From Candidatus Uhrbacteria bacterium (GTDB taxonomy: Bacteria; Patescibacteriota; Patescibacteriia; 2-12-FULL-60-25): a stretch of 64,000 bases of DNA. The notes under the pieces were generated by a model. It was not told the DNA's origin and searched no databases. It saw nothing but the letters and a program-made list of their open reading frames with translations. The stretch spans positions 186,001 to 250,000 of the forward strand of contig JACRQE010000003.1 of the NCBI GenBank assembly GCA_016222815.1, read 5' to 3'. The translations under genes were made by a program, and so were the position numbers. Shown here piece after piece: positions 1-7,839 of this stretch (position 1 is its first letter; the number at the start of each line of letters is the position of its first letter).

Positions 1-1
1 A

Positions 2-1258
2 ACGTTCCAGAGCGGCGGTTTCGCCGCCGCCGGTGATCTCGATGGTGATGGTACTGACGAAGTCATCGTCGGTTCCGGTCCAGCTCGCGGGGCGGAAGTC
101 AGGATATATACGTCCGAGGGTTTGCTTTTACGTAAGTTCTCGCCTTACTCAACCAAATTCCAAGGTGGAGTCCGTGTGGCTGCCGGTGATTTGGATGGCG
201 ACGGTAAAGCTGAAATCGTGACTGCTCCCGGTCCGGGAATGGAGCCTCGGCTCAAAGTCTTCGATTCCGCCGGTAAAGAAAAAGTGAAGGACGGCACTTT
301 GGCGTATGCTGCGTCGCTGCAAGTCGGCGTCAGGGTGACACTTGGCGACATTGATGGTGATGGCGTCTTGGACATCCTGACCTCGCCTGGTCCTGGCGGC
401 CGGGCGCATATCCGCTCTTTCGACTCCAAGCTTTCACCTAAGGGTTTTTCGTTCTTCGCATTCCCGGGCGAGATGAAGGATGGCGTGACTGTTGCTGCCT
501 TACGCTCCGCATCGGGAACGCGTTTGGTTATCGCACCCGAATCCTGGACCACTTCGACTGCCAGGCTGTTCGATCCGGCTGATTTGGATGCGCCGATCAT
601 CGAGCTCCATCCGTTCCCTGATGCCTCTTCCACCCATCTTGGTTTGACAGTGGCCGCCTTTGACGTCGAAGGCGACGGCGTCGATGAACTCGTAGCTGCA
701 CGTAACGGCCAGACTGCGCCGGAGATCCGGATCTTCGACCAAACCGGTTGGGAAAGGGGGAGGTATCTCGTCCTAGACGCGAACTTCCGCGGTGCTTTGT
801 CCATGGTCTCGTCCAGAAGCGGCGCAAATGGTCGGGAATTGGTCATCATGCCACTCGCTCCGATCATTGTCCGATTCCTGGACCTCCCTAAATTCATCGA
901 AGTCAACCTGACTGAACAGCGTCTGTATGCCTGGGAGCACGGCCGTCTGGCCCGCACGTTTTTGGTCTCCACCGGTGTCCGCAAATATCCGACCCCTGTC
1001 ATGGAGACCAAAGTCCTGGCCAAAATTCCCATGATGGATTACCGCGGGTATTACGGACCCAATAATCCTGATAATTACTTCCTCCGCAACGTCAAAAACA
1101 ATCTCCGCATCCGCGGCTCCATCCTCATCCACTACGCCTATTGGCACAACAACTTCGGCCATCGCATGAGCCACGGCTGCATCAATGTCGGCAACAAGGA
1201 TTCGGATTGGATTTTCGCCTGGGCTGATGTCGGCACGCCGGTCAGCGTCCACTACTAG
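2..1258 (+). CDS. FG-GAP repeat protein with C-terminal L,D-transpeptidase domain (5' truncated)
   Basis: The frame is open from the window edge, so the N-terminus lies upstream and 418 residues are visible. The first ~280 residues hold repeated FG-GAP/VCBS blades with the calcium-binding pattern DxDGDG (GDLDGDGTDE, GDLDGDGKAE, GDIDGDGVLD). The last ~120 residues are a YkuD-type L,D-transpeptidase: an IHYAYW histidine followed by SHGCIN with the catalytic Cys. Such enzymes make 3-3 peptidoglycan cross-links or attach proteins to the wall, outside the membrane. The propeller probably positions the enzyme on the envelope (inference). It converges with the next gene, with 1 nt between the stop codons. 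A secretion signal is expected in the missing part. Confidence 0.88.
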   Translation, partial: TFQSGGFAAAGDLDGDGTDEVIVGSGPARGAEVRIYTSEGLLLRKFSPYSTKFQGGVRVAAGDLDGDGKAEIVTAPGPGMEPRLKVFDSAGKEKVKDGTLAYAASLQVGVRVTLGDIDGDGVLDILTSPGPGGRAHIRSFDSKLSPKGFSFFAFPGEMKDGVTVAALRSASGTRLVIAPESWTTSTARLFDPADLDAPIIELHPFPDASSTHLGLTVAAFDVEGDGVDELVAARNGQTAPEIRIFDQTGWERGRYLVLDANFRGALSMVSSRSGANGRELVIMPLAPIIVRFLDLPKFIEVNLTEQRLYAWEHGRLARTFLVSTGVRKYPTPVMETKVLAKIPMMDYRGYYGPNNPDNYFLRNVKNNLRIRGSILIHYAYWHNNFGHRMSHGCINVGNKDSDWIFAWADVGTPVSVHY

Positions 1259-1259
1259 G

Positions 1260-1865
1260 TTATTTGAACTCCACGACGATCGTCTTGCCTTGCGCTACGT
1301 ATCCCAAAATCCGCGTCGCGTCTTCCTTGGCACGCAGATCCGCCCGCTCCACCAGCTCCGGCTGCTTGGCGGCTTTTTCCGCTTCCTGCGTAAGGATTTG
1401 GAGCGATTCATTGTAGCCGTTGTCGCTGTCCGTGAGCCTCTTCAAAATCCCTTTTTCGTTGTTCACCTCCAATGGCCCGACCAGTCTGGTGTTGAACAGG
1501 GACGAGCGCGGTATTTTTACTTTTATCGTGTCGCCTTCGATGAGCACATCTTCCTGGGTCACTTTGGCGAAATCCAAACCCGTATTCACTTCCATAGTGC
1601 CGCGCGCCGTGATGGTTTGGCCGAAGAAGAAGTCCTTGAGCGCACTGCCGGTCGTCTTCTTGATCACCACCGGCTGGTCGAACATGAAGGTCTGGGTCAC
1701 CAAAAAACCCCGGTCGTGCAGGGCGGTAAGGATGGCCTGCGACGAGATTTCGGTCTTCATTTCCGGTTTAGGGCTGAAGGTCTTGTATCCGACCAAAATG
1801 CCCAGGGCGAACAAAATCGAGGCTAAAACGGCTCCGCCAACGGCTATCCATAAGGCTTTTTTCAT
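1260..1865 (-). CDS. DUF4230 family membrane-anchored protein
   Basis: A 201-residue protein with a single N-terminal membrane segment (about residues 4-26) and an extracytoplasmic domain resembling DUF4230, a family of unknown function common in bacterial envelopes. Recognisable features are a beta-rich central part (TMEVNTGLDFAKV, DTIKVKIPRSSLF) and a long C-terminal helical segment. I chose the ATG at 1865 (MKKALW) because it places the membrane helix at the N-terminus; a longer start at 1904 adds 13 residues that look non-coding. It is transcribed away from tRNA-Thr and shares that intergenic region with it. Confidence 0.75.
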   Translation of the reverse strand: MKKALWIAVGGAVLASILFALGILVGYKTFSPKPEMKTEISSQAILTALHDRGFLVTQTFMFDQPVVIKKTTGSALKDFFFGQTITARGTMEVNTGLDFAKVTQEDVLIEGDTIKVKIPRSSLFNTRLVGPLEVNNEKGILKRLTDSDNGYNESLQILTQEAEKAAKQPELVERADLRAKEDATRILGYVAQGKTIVVEFK

Positions 1866-1926
1866 ATGTAAATAGCTTACATCACGGCGCCGACTTTGTC
1901 CCAATTCCGTGGTTTTGCTGTAGGAA

Positions 1927-1955
1927 TTGACGATTTTAGCGTTTCGGGGTAGTAT
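1927..1955 (+). promoter_or_regulatory. Predicted promoter of tRNA-Thr
   Basis: TTGACG at 1927-1932 and TAGTAT at 1950-1955 are separated by exactly 17 nt, a sigma-70 layout, about 31 nt upstream of the tRNA. A second -10-like box, TACATT, lies at 1961-1966. Confidence 0.5.
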
Positions 1956-1986
1956 TTCGCTACATTAAAACGCGTGAGTCCGTCGG

Positions 1987-2061
1987 GCCGACGTAGCTCA
2001 GCGGTAGAGCAGCGGTTTTGTAAACCGTTGGTCGCCGGTTCGATCCCGGCCGTCGGCTCCA
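1987..2061 (+). tRNA. tRNA-Thr (anticodon TGT)
   Basis: Cloverleaf read by eye. The acceptor arm GCCGACG pairs with CGTCGGC at 2051-2057. The anticodon loop TTTGTAA presents TGT between a five-pair stem. The T arm contains GGTTCGATCC, and the CCA end is encoded at 2059-2061. The rpmG start codon follows 15 nt later, so the two may be co-transcribed. Confidence 0.95.
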
Positions 2062-2076
2062 TCCTAATCATCCAAT

Positions 2077-2232
2077 ATGCCTCAAGATAACATGATAAAG
2101 CTCGAGTGCACCGCTTGCCGCAGGGTGAACTACCACTCGAAAAAGAACAAGAAGACGCTCAAGACGCGGCTTGAGCTCAAGAAGTTCTGCAGACACTGCA
2201 AACAGACCCAGCCGCACAAGGAAACGAAATAA
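2077..2232 (+). CDS. rpmG: 50S ribosomal protein L33
   Basis: A 51-residue zinc-ribbon ribosomal protein. It has the L33 pattern: two CxxC knuckles (CTAC near residue 11, CRHC near residue 38), the YHSKKNKK basic stretch, and a LELKKFC segment before the second knuckle. L33 sits near the E site of the large subunit. Four cysteines are kept, so this is the zinc-binding form. It follows tRNA-Thr directly and ends at a strong terminator. Confidence 0.95.
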   Translation: MPQDNMIKLECTACRRVNYHSKKNKKTLKTRLELKKFCRHCKQTQPHKETK

Positions 2233-2237
2233 CAGAA

Positions 2238-2266
2238 ATGCCCCGATGGCCATCGGGGCATTTTCT
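2238..2266 (+). terminator. Rho-independent terminator after rpmG
   Basis: An 11-pair stem (TGCCCCGATGG with its complement, 2239-2260) has almost no loop and is followed by TTTTCTT. It closes the tRNA-Thr/rpmG unit. Confidence 0.8.
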
Positions 2267-2297
2267 TGCCGCACTTTGCCTCATCCGCCAGGTCGGC

Positions 2298-2303
2298 TAC
2301 ACT
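2298..2303 (+). promoter_or_regulatory. -10 box nearly abutting the 2313 start codon
   Basis: TACACT ends 9 nt before the ATG at 2313 and lies just after a terminator. Transcription would start at or next to the start codon. Confidence 0.35.
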
Positions 2304-2312
2304 GGGTCTGCT

Positions 2313-2651
2313 ATGGAATTCCCTAAGCCCCCGCCGCTCAAAGTCAAGCCGCCGTGCCCGGCCGTGGCCCACAAATGGTTAGGCGTCGAGCCGCGTGTGG
2401 TCAGGCTTGTGGTCATGGTCTCCATCGCGTTTTGGACCAGCCTTATTCTCGGACCCTTGCTCTTGGCCCTGGCTTTCAGCTGGCACCTGCTCCAAGACAA
2501 GCTGCTGCTTAAAGTAGTCGCTATCGTCGTCATTATCCTCGCGTTCTACGTGGGTTACTCGATGGGCGTCTGGGCGGCCAACAACATCATCTTCCGGGGA
2601 CTAATCCAAAAAGCCGTCAAAGGCAAAATCGACAAGGCAGAACAACTATGA
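2313..2651 (+). CDS. Small two-helix membrane protein
   Basis: A 112-residue protein with a proline-rich cytoplasmic N-terminus (MEFPKPPPLKVKPP) and two hydrophobic segments at about residues 29-58 and 65-90. The start is the ATG directly after a predicted -10 box; an upstream in-frame start would run through the rpmG terminator. The stop overlaps the next start (ATGA), so it is translationally coupled to the HD hydrolase. I do not recognise the family. Confidence 0.7.
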   Translation: MEFPKPPPLKVKPPCPAVAHKWLGVEPRVVRLVVMVSIAFWTSLILGPLLLALAFSWHLLQDKLLLKVVAIVVIILAFYVGYSMGVWAANNIIFRGLIQKAVKGKIDKAEQL

Positions 2652-3205
2652 ACGATTTTTATCCCGCCATCGTCGTCCGCGCCCTGGAACTGGCTGCCCA
2701 TTGGCACGAAGGTCAGGTGCGCAAACATCCGTTTGAACTCATCCCGTACATCGCCCATCCGGCCGGCGTAGGTTTCTTGTTGCAGAAAGCGGGTTATCCG
2801 GACGAAGTGGTCGCCGCCGGCATCCTGCACGACATCCTCGAAGACTGCGGCGTTTTGGAGGACCAGTTGGCCGCCGCGACTTCGGTCCGCATCGCCCGCC
2901 TGGTGTCCGAAGTCACCGAACCCGAGATTTTGGATTGGAAAAACAAGAAGCAAGGTTTCCTCGTCAAGCTCGCCGGAGCTTCGGATGAGGCGCTGGCCAT
3001 CAAATCAGCCGACCATCTCTACAACCTTCACAGTATCCTGCAAGCTGCCCAAGCCTCGACCGATGTCTGGGTGCTTTTCGGAGCCGGACGCGAGGATAAG
3101 CTCGGTTATGAACAAAGCATCTTCGAACTGGTGAAAGATAGGGTGCGTCCGGAGCTCGCGCAAGCCCATGCAAAAGCGCTTGAGGAAGTCGAAAAACTGA
3201 TTTGA
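2648..3205 (+). CDS. HD-domain hydrolase, RelA/SpoT-HD or Mesh1-like
   Basis: A 185-residue protein resembling the metal-dependent HD domain that hydrolyses (p)ppGpp in SpoT/Mesh1. Seen directly: HEGQVRK near residue 19, PYIAHP near 33, and the metal-binding pair in AAGILHDILED near residues 55-65. A later KSADHLYNLHSI segment matches the KlADr.hN position of the family. There is no synthetase, TGS or ACT domain, so it is a stand-alone small alarmone hydrolase-type protein or another HD phosphohydrolase. It is coupled by ATGA to the upstream gene, and one base separates it from the nuclease gene. Confidence 0.8.
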   Translation: MNDFYPAIVVRALELAAHWHEGQVRKHPFELIPYIAHPAGVGFLLQKAGYPDEVVAAGILHDILEDCGVLEDQLAAATSVRIARLVSEVTEPEILDWKNKKQGFLVKLAGASDEALAIKSADHLYNLHSILQAAQASTDVWVLFGAGREDKLGYEQSIFELVKDRVRPELAQAHAKALEEVEKLI

Positions 3206-3206
3206 C

Positions 3207-4706
3207 ATGCCAGGACCAGCCAAAAAAAGCGCCGCTTCACCCTACGTCACGGCCACCGACATCTACAAATACATCCAATGCCCCCATTGGCCGTATTACG
3301 AACGCTACGCATCGCCTGCGGAAAAGAAGCTCAAGCGCGCCCAGACGCCGGCCGAGATCGCCCGACAGGAAGACGGCATCGCGCACGAAGCCGAGACCGT
3401 GGCCGCCCTCTTCTCCGGCCAGGAAGTCAAACGCGTCCCCGAAACCGCTGACCTCGAAAAAGATTTTGCGCAGACTCTCGAATGTATGAAGAAAGGCGCG
3501 CCTCTCATTTATCACGGCACGCTCGTCTCCGGCGAGTGGGCCGGCCGTCCGGATATTCTGGCGCGCCGCGAAGGGGAGAGCGACTTGGGTGCTTGGCACT
3601 ATGTCCCCATCGACGTCAAATCCACCCACGACATCGAGAAATACCAAAAGTTCCAATTGGCTTTCTACGCTGCTTTGCTCGAAAGAATCCAAGCCCGTGC
3701 ACCTTCCGAGACCGCCATCTATAACAGCGACCGTGAGTGTCTGTATTTCGATCCCGCTGACATCGCCGAGGAGTTCGCCGGATTCATGAAGGACCTGGAA
3801 ACATCTATCCATGGGAAAAAACCGGAGCTGGTCCTGCGTAAAGGCTGTTACGACGTCGGCCCCTGGGGAAATCTCTGCGAACGATCGGCTAAGGAAGCGG
3901 ACGATATCGCACTGCTCTACAACGTCAATGTCACCAAGCTCAAGACTTTGCGCGAATTGGGGATCCGCACAATCGCAGATGCGGCTGAAATGGACCCACT
4001 GGCGTTCACGGGAGAGACCAAAGGTTTGACGCTCCATTCTCTGGACACCATCAAGCTCCAAGCCCAGGCCCTCAAGTCCGGATCGGTCATCATCCGCAAA
4101 CCGGTCGAACTCCCGGCCGCCGAGTACGAAATCCACTTCGACATCGAAAGCTCGCCGCCGCATGGTATCGACTATCTCTACGGTCTGTTGATACGCGAAC
4201 CGGGAAAAAAGGATGAATATGTTCGTTTCGTATCACGGTCATCTTCAGAGGATGCGGAAGGGGAGATGTGGAGGAGATTCTTGGCCTGGCTCGAGACTCT
4301 GCCGCCCGAATACGTCGTGTATCATTATTCGCCTTATGAGTTGACTCGGCTGAAAACCCTCGAGAACCGCCACGGCACCAGCCATTGGCTCGACCTTTTC
4401 CGTTCCCATATGGTTGATTTGAGCATCTACGTAAAACATAACGTGACGTTCCCGCTCTATTTTTACGGTCTGAAACACGTCGCAAAATTCCTCGGTTTTA
4501 GCTGGCGCGGCGCTTTGGTCAAATCAGGCGGGGAATCTGTCGATCAGTTCGCGAAATTCCTCGAGACCAGCGACGAAGCCATCATCAAGGCCATCATCGA
4601 TTACAACGAAGACGATGTGCGTGCCACAGCCCACCTGAAAGATTGGTTGGCGCGTTACGCCCGCGAACAGATGGTCTACGAAAAAACATATCCGTGGAAT
4701 GTTTAG
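3207..4706 (+). CDS. RecB-like nuclease with RNase H-like domain (TM0106 family)
   Basis: 499 residues, the usual size for TM0106-type RecB nucleases. The N-terminal half has the PD-(D/E)xK core: GRPDIL (Asp116), IDVKST (Asp136, Lys138) and a QLAFYAAL helix (Gln150). A helix-hairpin-helix-like segment lies near 248-262 (LREL GIRTIADAAEMDP). The C-terminal half is a RNase H-like 3'-5' exonuclease fold: FDIES (Asp312, Glu314), YSPYE near 375 and DYNEDDV near the end. The role is probably DNA or RNA end processing in repair; the substrate is unknown. It is probably the last gene of the 2313-4706 unit. Confidence 0.85.
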   Translation: MPGPAKKSAASPYVTATDIYKYIQCPHWPYYERYASPAEKKLKRAQTPAEIARQEDGIAHEAETVAALFSGQEVKRVPETADLEKDFAQTLECMKKGAPLIYHGTLVSGEWAGRPDILARREGESDLGAWHYVPIDVKSTHDIEKYQKFQLAFYAALLERIQARAPSETAIYNSDRECLYFDPADIAEEFAGFMKDLETSIHGKKPELVLRKGCYDVGPWGNLCERSAKEADDIALLYNVNVTKLKTLRELGIRTIADAAEMDPLAFTGETKGLTLHSLDTIKLQAQALKSGSVIIRKPVELPAAEYEIHFDIESSPPHGIDYLYGLLIREPGKKDEYVRFVSRSSSEDAEGEMWRRFLAWLETLPPEYVVYHYSPYELTRLKTLENRHGTSHWLDLFRSHMVDLSIYVKHNVTFPLYFYGLKHVAKFLGFSWRGALVKSGGESVDQFAKFLETSDEAIIKAIIDYNEDDVRATAHLKDWLARYAREQMVYEKTYPWNV

Positions 4707-4825
4707 AAAAAGCTTGCCTGTGGATATTGTCTGAGTATTAAGACGGGTGTATACTTGTGATGCCAAAATTTTTATAGCTGTACTTTGTGATTGGCTGGTA
4801 TTTATAAATCGTCCGAAAAGCTGTG

Positions 4826-6394
4826 ATGAGGTTTGATTCTTTCACATCCATTCCCGTCCGGAAAAAAATCGCTACTGCCGTCATGGCTGTGTTTTTCGTA
4901 TCTTCATTTATCATCACAGACATCGGGACGGTCAGGGCCGAAGACGTACCGACCGGGACTTTGTATGTGGTTACCCAGGTCTTGAATAACAGCGGATCGG
5001 GATCCAAGTCTGCCGGTGATTTCACCATGACCATCACGGGCGCCAACCCGACGCCCGCCTCATTCGCCGGCACCCCCAATGTTACGGCAGTCACGGTTAA
5101 TGCGGATGAGATCTTTAGCGTGGATCAGACACTGGATGCCTCATACGACACGACATTCGGGGATGGCTGCTTCGGCAAAGTGACCGCTGGCGATAACGTG
5201 ACCTGCGTGGTCACGAGCGATGACATCGAATTTTTTGAAGCCACCACTGGAACCCTCGTCCTCGTCACCCAAGTCATCAATGACGACAGCGGAAGCAAGA
5301 GACCAGATGATTTTACGTCAGTCATCTCGACTGACAACACGACCGACCACGTCATGGGTTCTTCCGATGGGGCTACGGTCATCCTCCCGGCAGGGAGCTA
5401 TGACGTCTCTGAAATCGGGACTGACGGCTATGGTACGACCTTTAGCGCCGGATGTTCCGGCAGTCTGGCGGTCGGAGAGACGCGGACGTGTACCGTAACG
5501 AATGACGATATCTCGCCCTATGAGGCAACGACCGGTACCTTGTCCGTGGTGGTGCAGGTCCAGAATGGTTATGGCGGCACGAAAACATCTTCCGATTTTA
5601 CGCTGAACGTGACAGGGAATTCTCCGGTACCGAACTCCTTTTCCGGTTCAAGTGCGGGCACGGATGTGGTGTTGGTTGCAGGTTCGTATTCTGTCGATGC
5701 GGTGGCTGATGCGAATTACACCGAGAGCATAGGTCCGGGATGCAACGGCGCTATCGGGGTAGGCCAAAACCCTAGCTGTGTCATCACCGAAATCGAATAT
5801 CGTCCCGTCCCGAACGAAGGAACCAGTGGTAACGCCGGTGGAGGCGGAAGTGGCGGCGGCTGGGGAGTCTTGCCTAGTTCACCTTCCGCCGGATTGCAGA
5901 TAGACCAATCGTCGTCTGCGCCTTTGCCTGAAGTGTTGGGCATGTCCACCGATATGCCGTCCAACGATATTTCGACGGTGCAGCCCTCCTCGACTGTCAT
6001 CATTCAACCTCCGGAAGTCCTGACCGGTCAGGATTCCGCCGCTCCAAATCAACCGACCAGGAAGGTGGCACAGAAACGGTCTGTCATCTCTGCGGGTCTA
6101 AGTTTGGATTCTGCACCTGACCAATCGGCCGGGCTCGTCCTTGGCCAAACCTCCCCAAAACCAACGACCGATACGGGCCGTGTCACGTATGATCAGGCTA
6201 AAAAGCCGGATGTCGTGGAAGTTGCGGCCAAGAAATTTCCGCCTGCCGTGAAAAAACGATCTGCTTTAGCCTCGAACGGCATACCTACTGCGTTGGTTTC
6301 TCTCGCCATGCTTGTCGCCTTCTCTGGTTTGTGTCTGGCCGGTGCGAAGAACTTCCGCAGACCGCTGGAGACCAAAAGAACGAAACGGCGTTAG
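4826..6394 (+). CDS. Secreted prealbumin-like repeat protein with degenerate sorting signal
   Basis: About 522 residues (ATG at 4826; a GTG three bases earlier is possible). A signal segment (MAVFFVSSFIITDIG) is followed by three ~95-residue repeats of the kind TLxVVxQVxN...SxDFT...GSYxV...GCxG.....TCxVT. Each repeat has a Cys pair that could form a disulfide. Next come a Gly-rich hinge and a ~150-residue Pro/Ser/Thr-rich stalk. The end is a membrane helix and an Arg/Lys-rich tail. The pentapeptide LASNG, followed by IP, stands where the neighbour at 7840 has LPRTGIP, so a variant cell-wall sorting signal is plausible. Likely surface adhesin or stalk; the function is inferred. Confidence 0.8.
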   Translation: MRFDSFTSIPVRKKIATAVMAVFFVSSFIITDIGTVRAEDVPTGTLYVVTQVLNNSGSGSKSAGDFTMTITGANPTPASFAGTPNVTAVTVNADEIFSVDQTLDASYDTTFGDGCFGKVTAGDNVTCVVTSDDIEFFEATTGTLVLVTQVINDDSGSKRPDDFTSVISTDNTTDHVMGSSDGATVILPAGSYDVSEIGTDGYGTTFSAGCSGSLAVGETRTCTVTNDDISPYEATTGTLSVVVQVQNGYGGTKTSSDFTLNVTGNSPVPNSFSGSSAGTDVVLVAGSYSVDAVADANYTESIGPGCNGAIGVGQNPSCVITEIEYRPVPNEGTSGNAGGGGSGGGWGVLPSSPSAGLQIDQSSSAPLPEVLGMSTDMPSNDISTVQPSSTVIIQPPEVLTGQDSAAPNQPTRKVAQKRSVISAGLSLDSAPDQSAGLVLGQTSPKPTTDTGRVTYDQAKKPDVVEVAAKKFPPAVKKRSALASNGIPTALVSLAMLVAFSGLCLAGAKNFRRPLETKRTKRR

Positions 6395-7683
6395 AATTTC
6401 CAGAGCAACAGCGCCAAGAGCATGACTGACATGCCGTGCGCCAGGTGGGGATAAAGATGATGCGCTCGCCCTTCGAGTCTGCGCTTCATGACGATTGCGA
6501 TCAACAGGCTTATGGCCAAGAAAACGATCGTCAGTACGAATGTGCAGTTAACGGCGAAATTGATTCTTCCGCTGGTCAGCCAGTAAAGCAAAAAGCAGCC
6601 TTGGAATCGGGCATCAGGTACGAACATGTCCTGGGTATCTGCTTTGGGCAGGAGTTTTGCCAGTGCAGCTGTTTTTGGGGTTCCGTCTTTGCCGATCGCC
6701 GTGACCAAAAGCTCATCTCCGTTTGCGCCGCCGGTATCGGGGTTTACTTTGATGGTGGATTCCCACACGCCAGTCATTCGTTTTTGTGAGAGTTGCGCCT
6801 TCTCGGCGCCAAGGCTGACCCAAGCTTTGTCGGCATTTTTGATGGGCACACTGACTCTGACCTGTCCGTCGCCCGGTCTAATCTTTGCTCCCGCGGTGAC
6901 GATTTGTGGCGCATATCCATCCTGCAAAAATTGGCGATCCGTTGCGGGAAATGCGTCTGTTGAACCTGTCCCTTCGTCGATGGATATCCCTGCGACCTCG
7001 CCGGCCGGAGACCTTGATTTCGGTTTGCGTCCTTCATCGGTCCGCGGCTTAGTTCCGGTTGTCTGTGCCGTTTTGGGGGCTCCGAACATTTGCACGACGA
7101 TAATCGTCGGATAATCGTGGAACGTGCCTTCGCTTACGCCCACACCGACTTCCGAATATTTCGGGTTGATCAGATTCTGACGATGGTTCGGGCTCGCGAG
7201 CCAGCCTGACTCCACATCCTCTGCTTCGGTGAAATGGATGGCTAAGTTTTCGGCCGCTGATTTATATGCATATCCGCTGTCCGTTATCCACTTCCAGGGC
7301 AGCTCGCCACCTGGTCCGATATGCGAAAAATATTGCTTGGCCAACATGTCGTCGGCTTTCGCCTGGGCGGCATTCATCAATTTTATGTTCGTCGTCAACG
7401 TATCGATATTCAACTTTTCACGTTCGCGGTTTGTAAGTTCCACTATGTTTTGCGGAGTGATGGCGCTCGAGAACGCGTTGAAAGCCGGAATCATTATCGG
7501 TGCGGCGATCAGCAATGTCTTGAGCAAAAACAGCACGGCCGCATAGCCCAAGAGGGTGTGGTGCCTCAACACGTGCGGCACGTGCCCGTTGCCTTCATGC
7601 GGCACGAAGTGATCTTTTGCATGGCGTTTGACCGCGCGGGATGCGCGGACTAAAGGATGTCTAGCGTAGGTTTTTTTGGCCAT
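6391..7683 (-). CDS. CAP (SCP/PR1) domain membrane protein, paralogue 1
   Basis: 430 residues. A His/Lys-rich cytoplasmic N-terminus (VKRHAKDHFVPHEGN) is followed by a membrane helix near 45-70. The CAP domain lies at about 80-210: YFSHIGPGG, ENLAIHF, GWLASPNHRQNLI and GVGV...VVQMFG mark its conserved regions. After a ~70-residue Lys/Pro linker there is a ~90-residue beta domain and two C-terminal membrane helices. The start at 7683 (MAKKTYARHP) is chosen because it aligns with paralogue 2 at 12943. CAP proteins are extracytoplasmic and of varied function. It is convergent with the repeat protein upstream (4-nt overlap) and divergent from the 7840 gene. Confidence 0.85.
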   Translation of the reverse strand: MAKKTYARHPLVRASRAVKRHAKDHFVPHEGNGHVPHVLRHHTLLGYAAVLFLLKTLLIAAPIMIPAFNAFSSAITPQNIVELTNREREKLNIDTLTTNIKLMNAAQAKADDMLAKQYFSHIGPGGELPWKWITDSGYAYKSAAENLAIHFTEAEDVESGWLASPNHRQNLINPKYSEVGVGVSEGTFHDYPTIIVVQMFGAPKTAQTTGTKPRTDEGRKPKSRSPAGEVAGISIDEGTGSTDAFPATDRQFLQDGYAPQIVTAGAKIRPGDGQVRVSVPIKNADKAWVSLGAEKAQLSQKRMTGVWESTIKVNPDTGGANGDELLVTAIGKDGTPKTAALAKLLPKADTQDMFVPDARFQGCFLLYWLTSGRINFAVNCTFVLTIVFLAISLLIAIVMKRRLEGRAHHLYPHLAHGMSVMLLALLLWKF

Positions 7684-7839
7684 GTTTTTCGGATGTTTGG
7701 CTCCGGCTCTGATGGATGTCATCGATGGATTGGCTTAATGTACCATATTCGAGTTTCGCGATGAATAGCGCTTGGGTCTGTACAAATATTTTTCCAGCTG
7801 GCATAGTTCGACAAATTAATCAGCTTATCTATACCGAAA

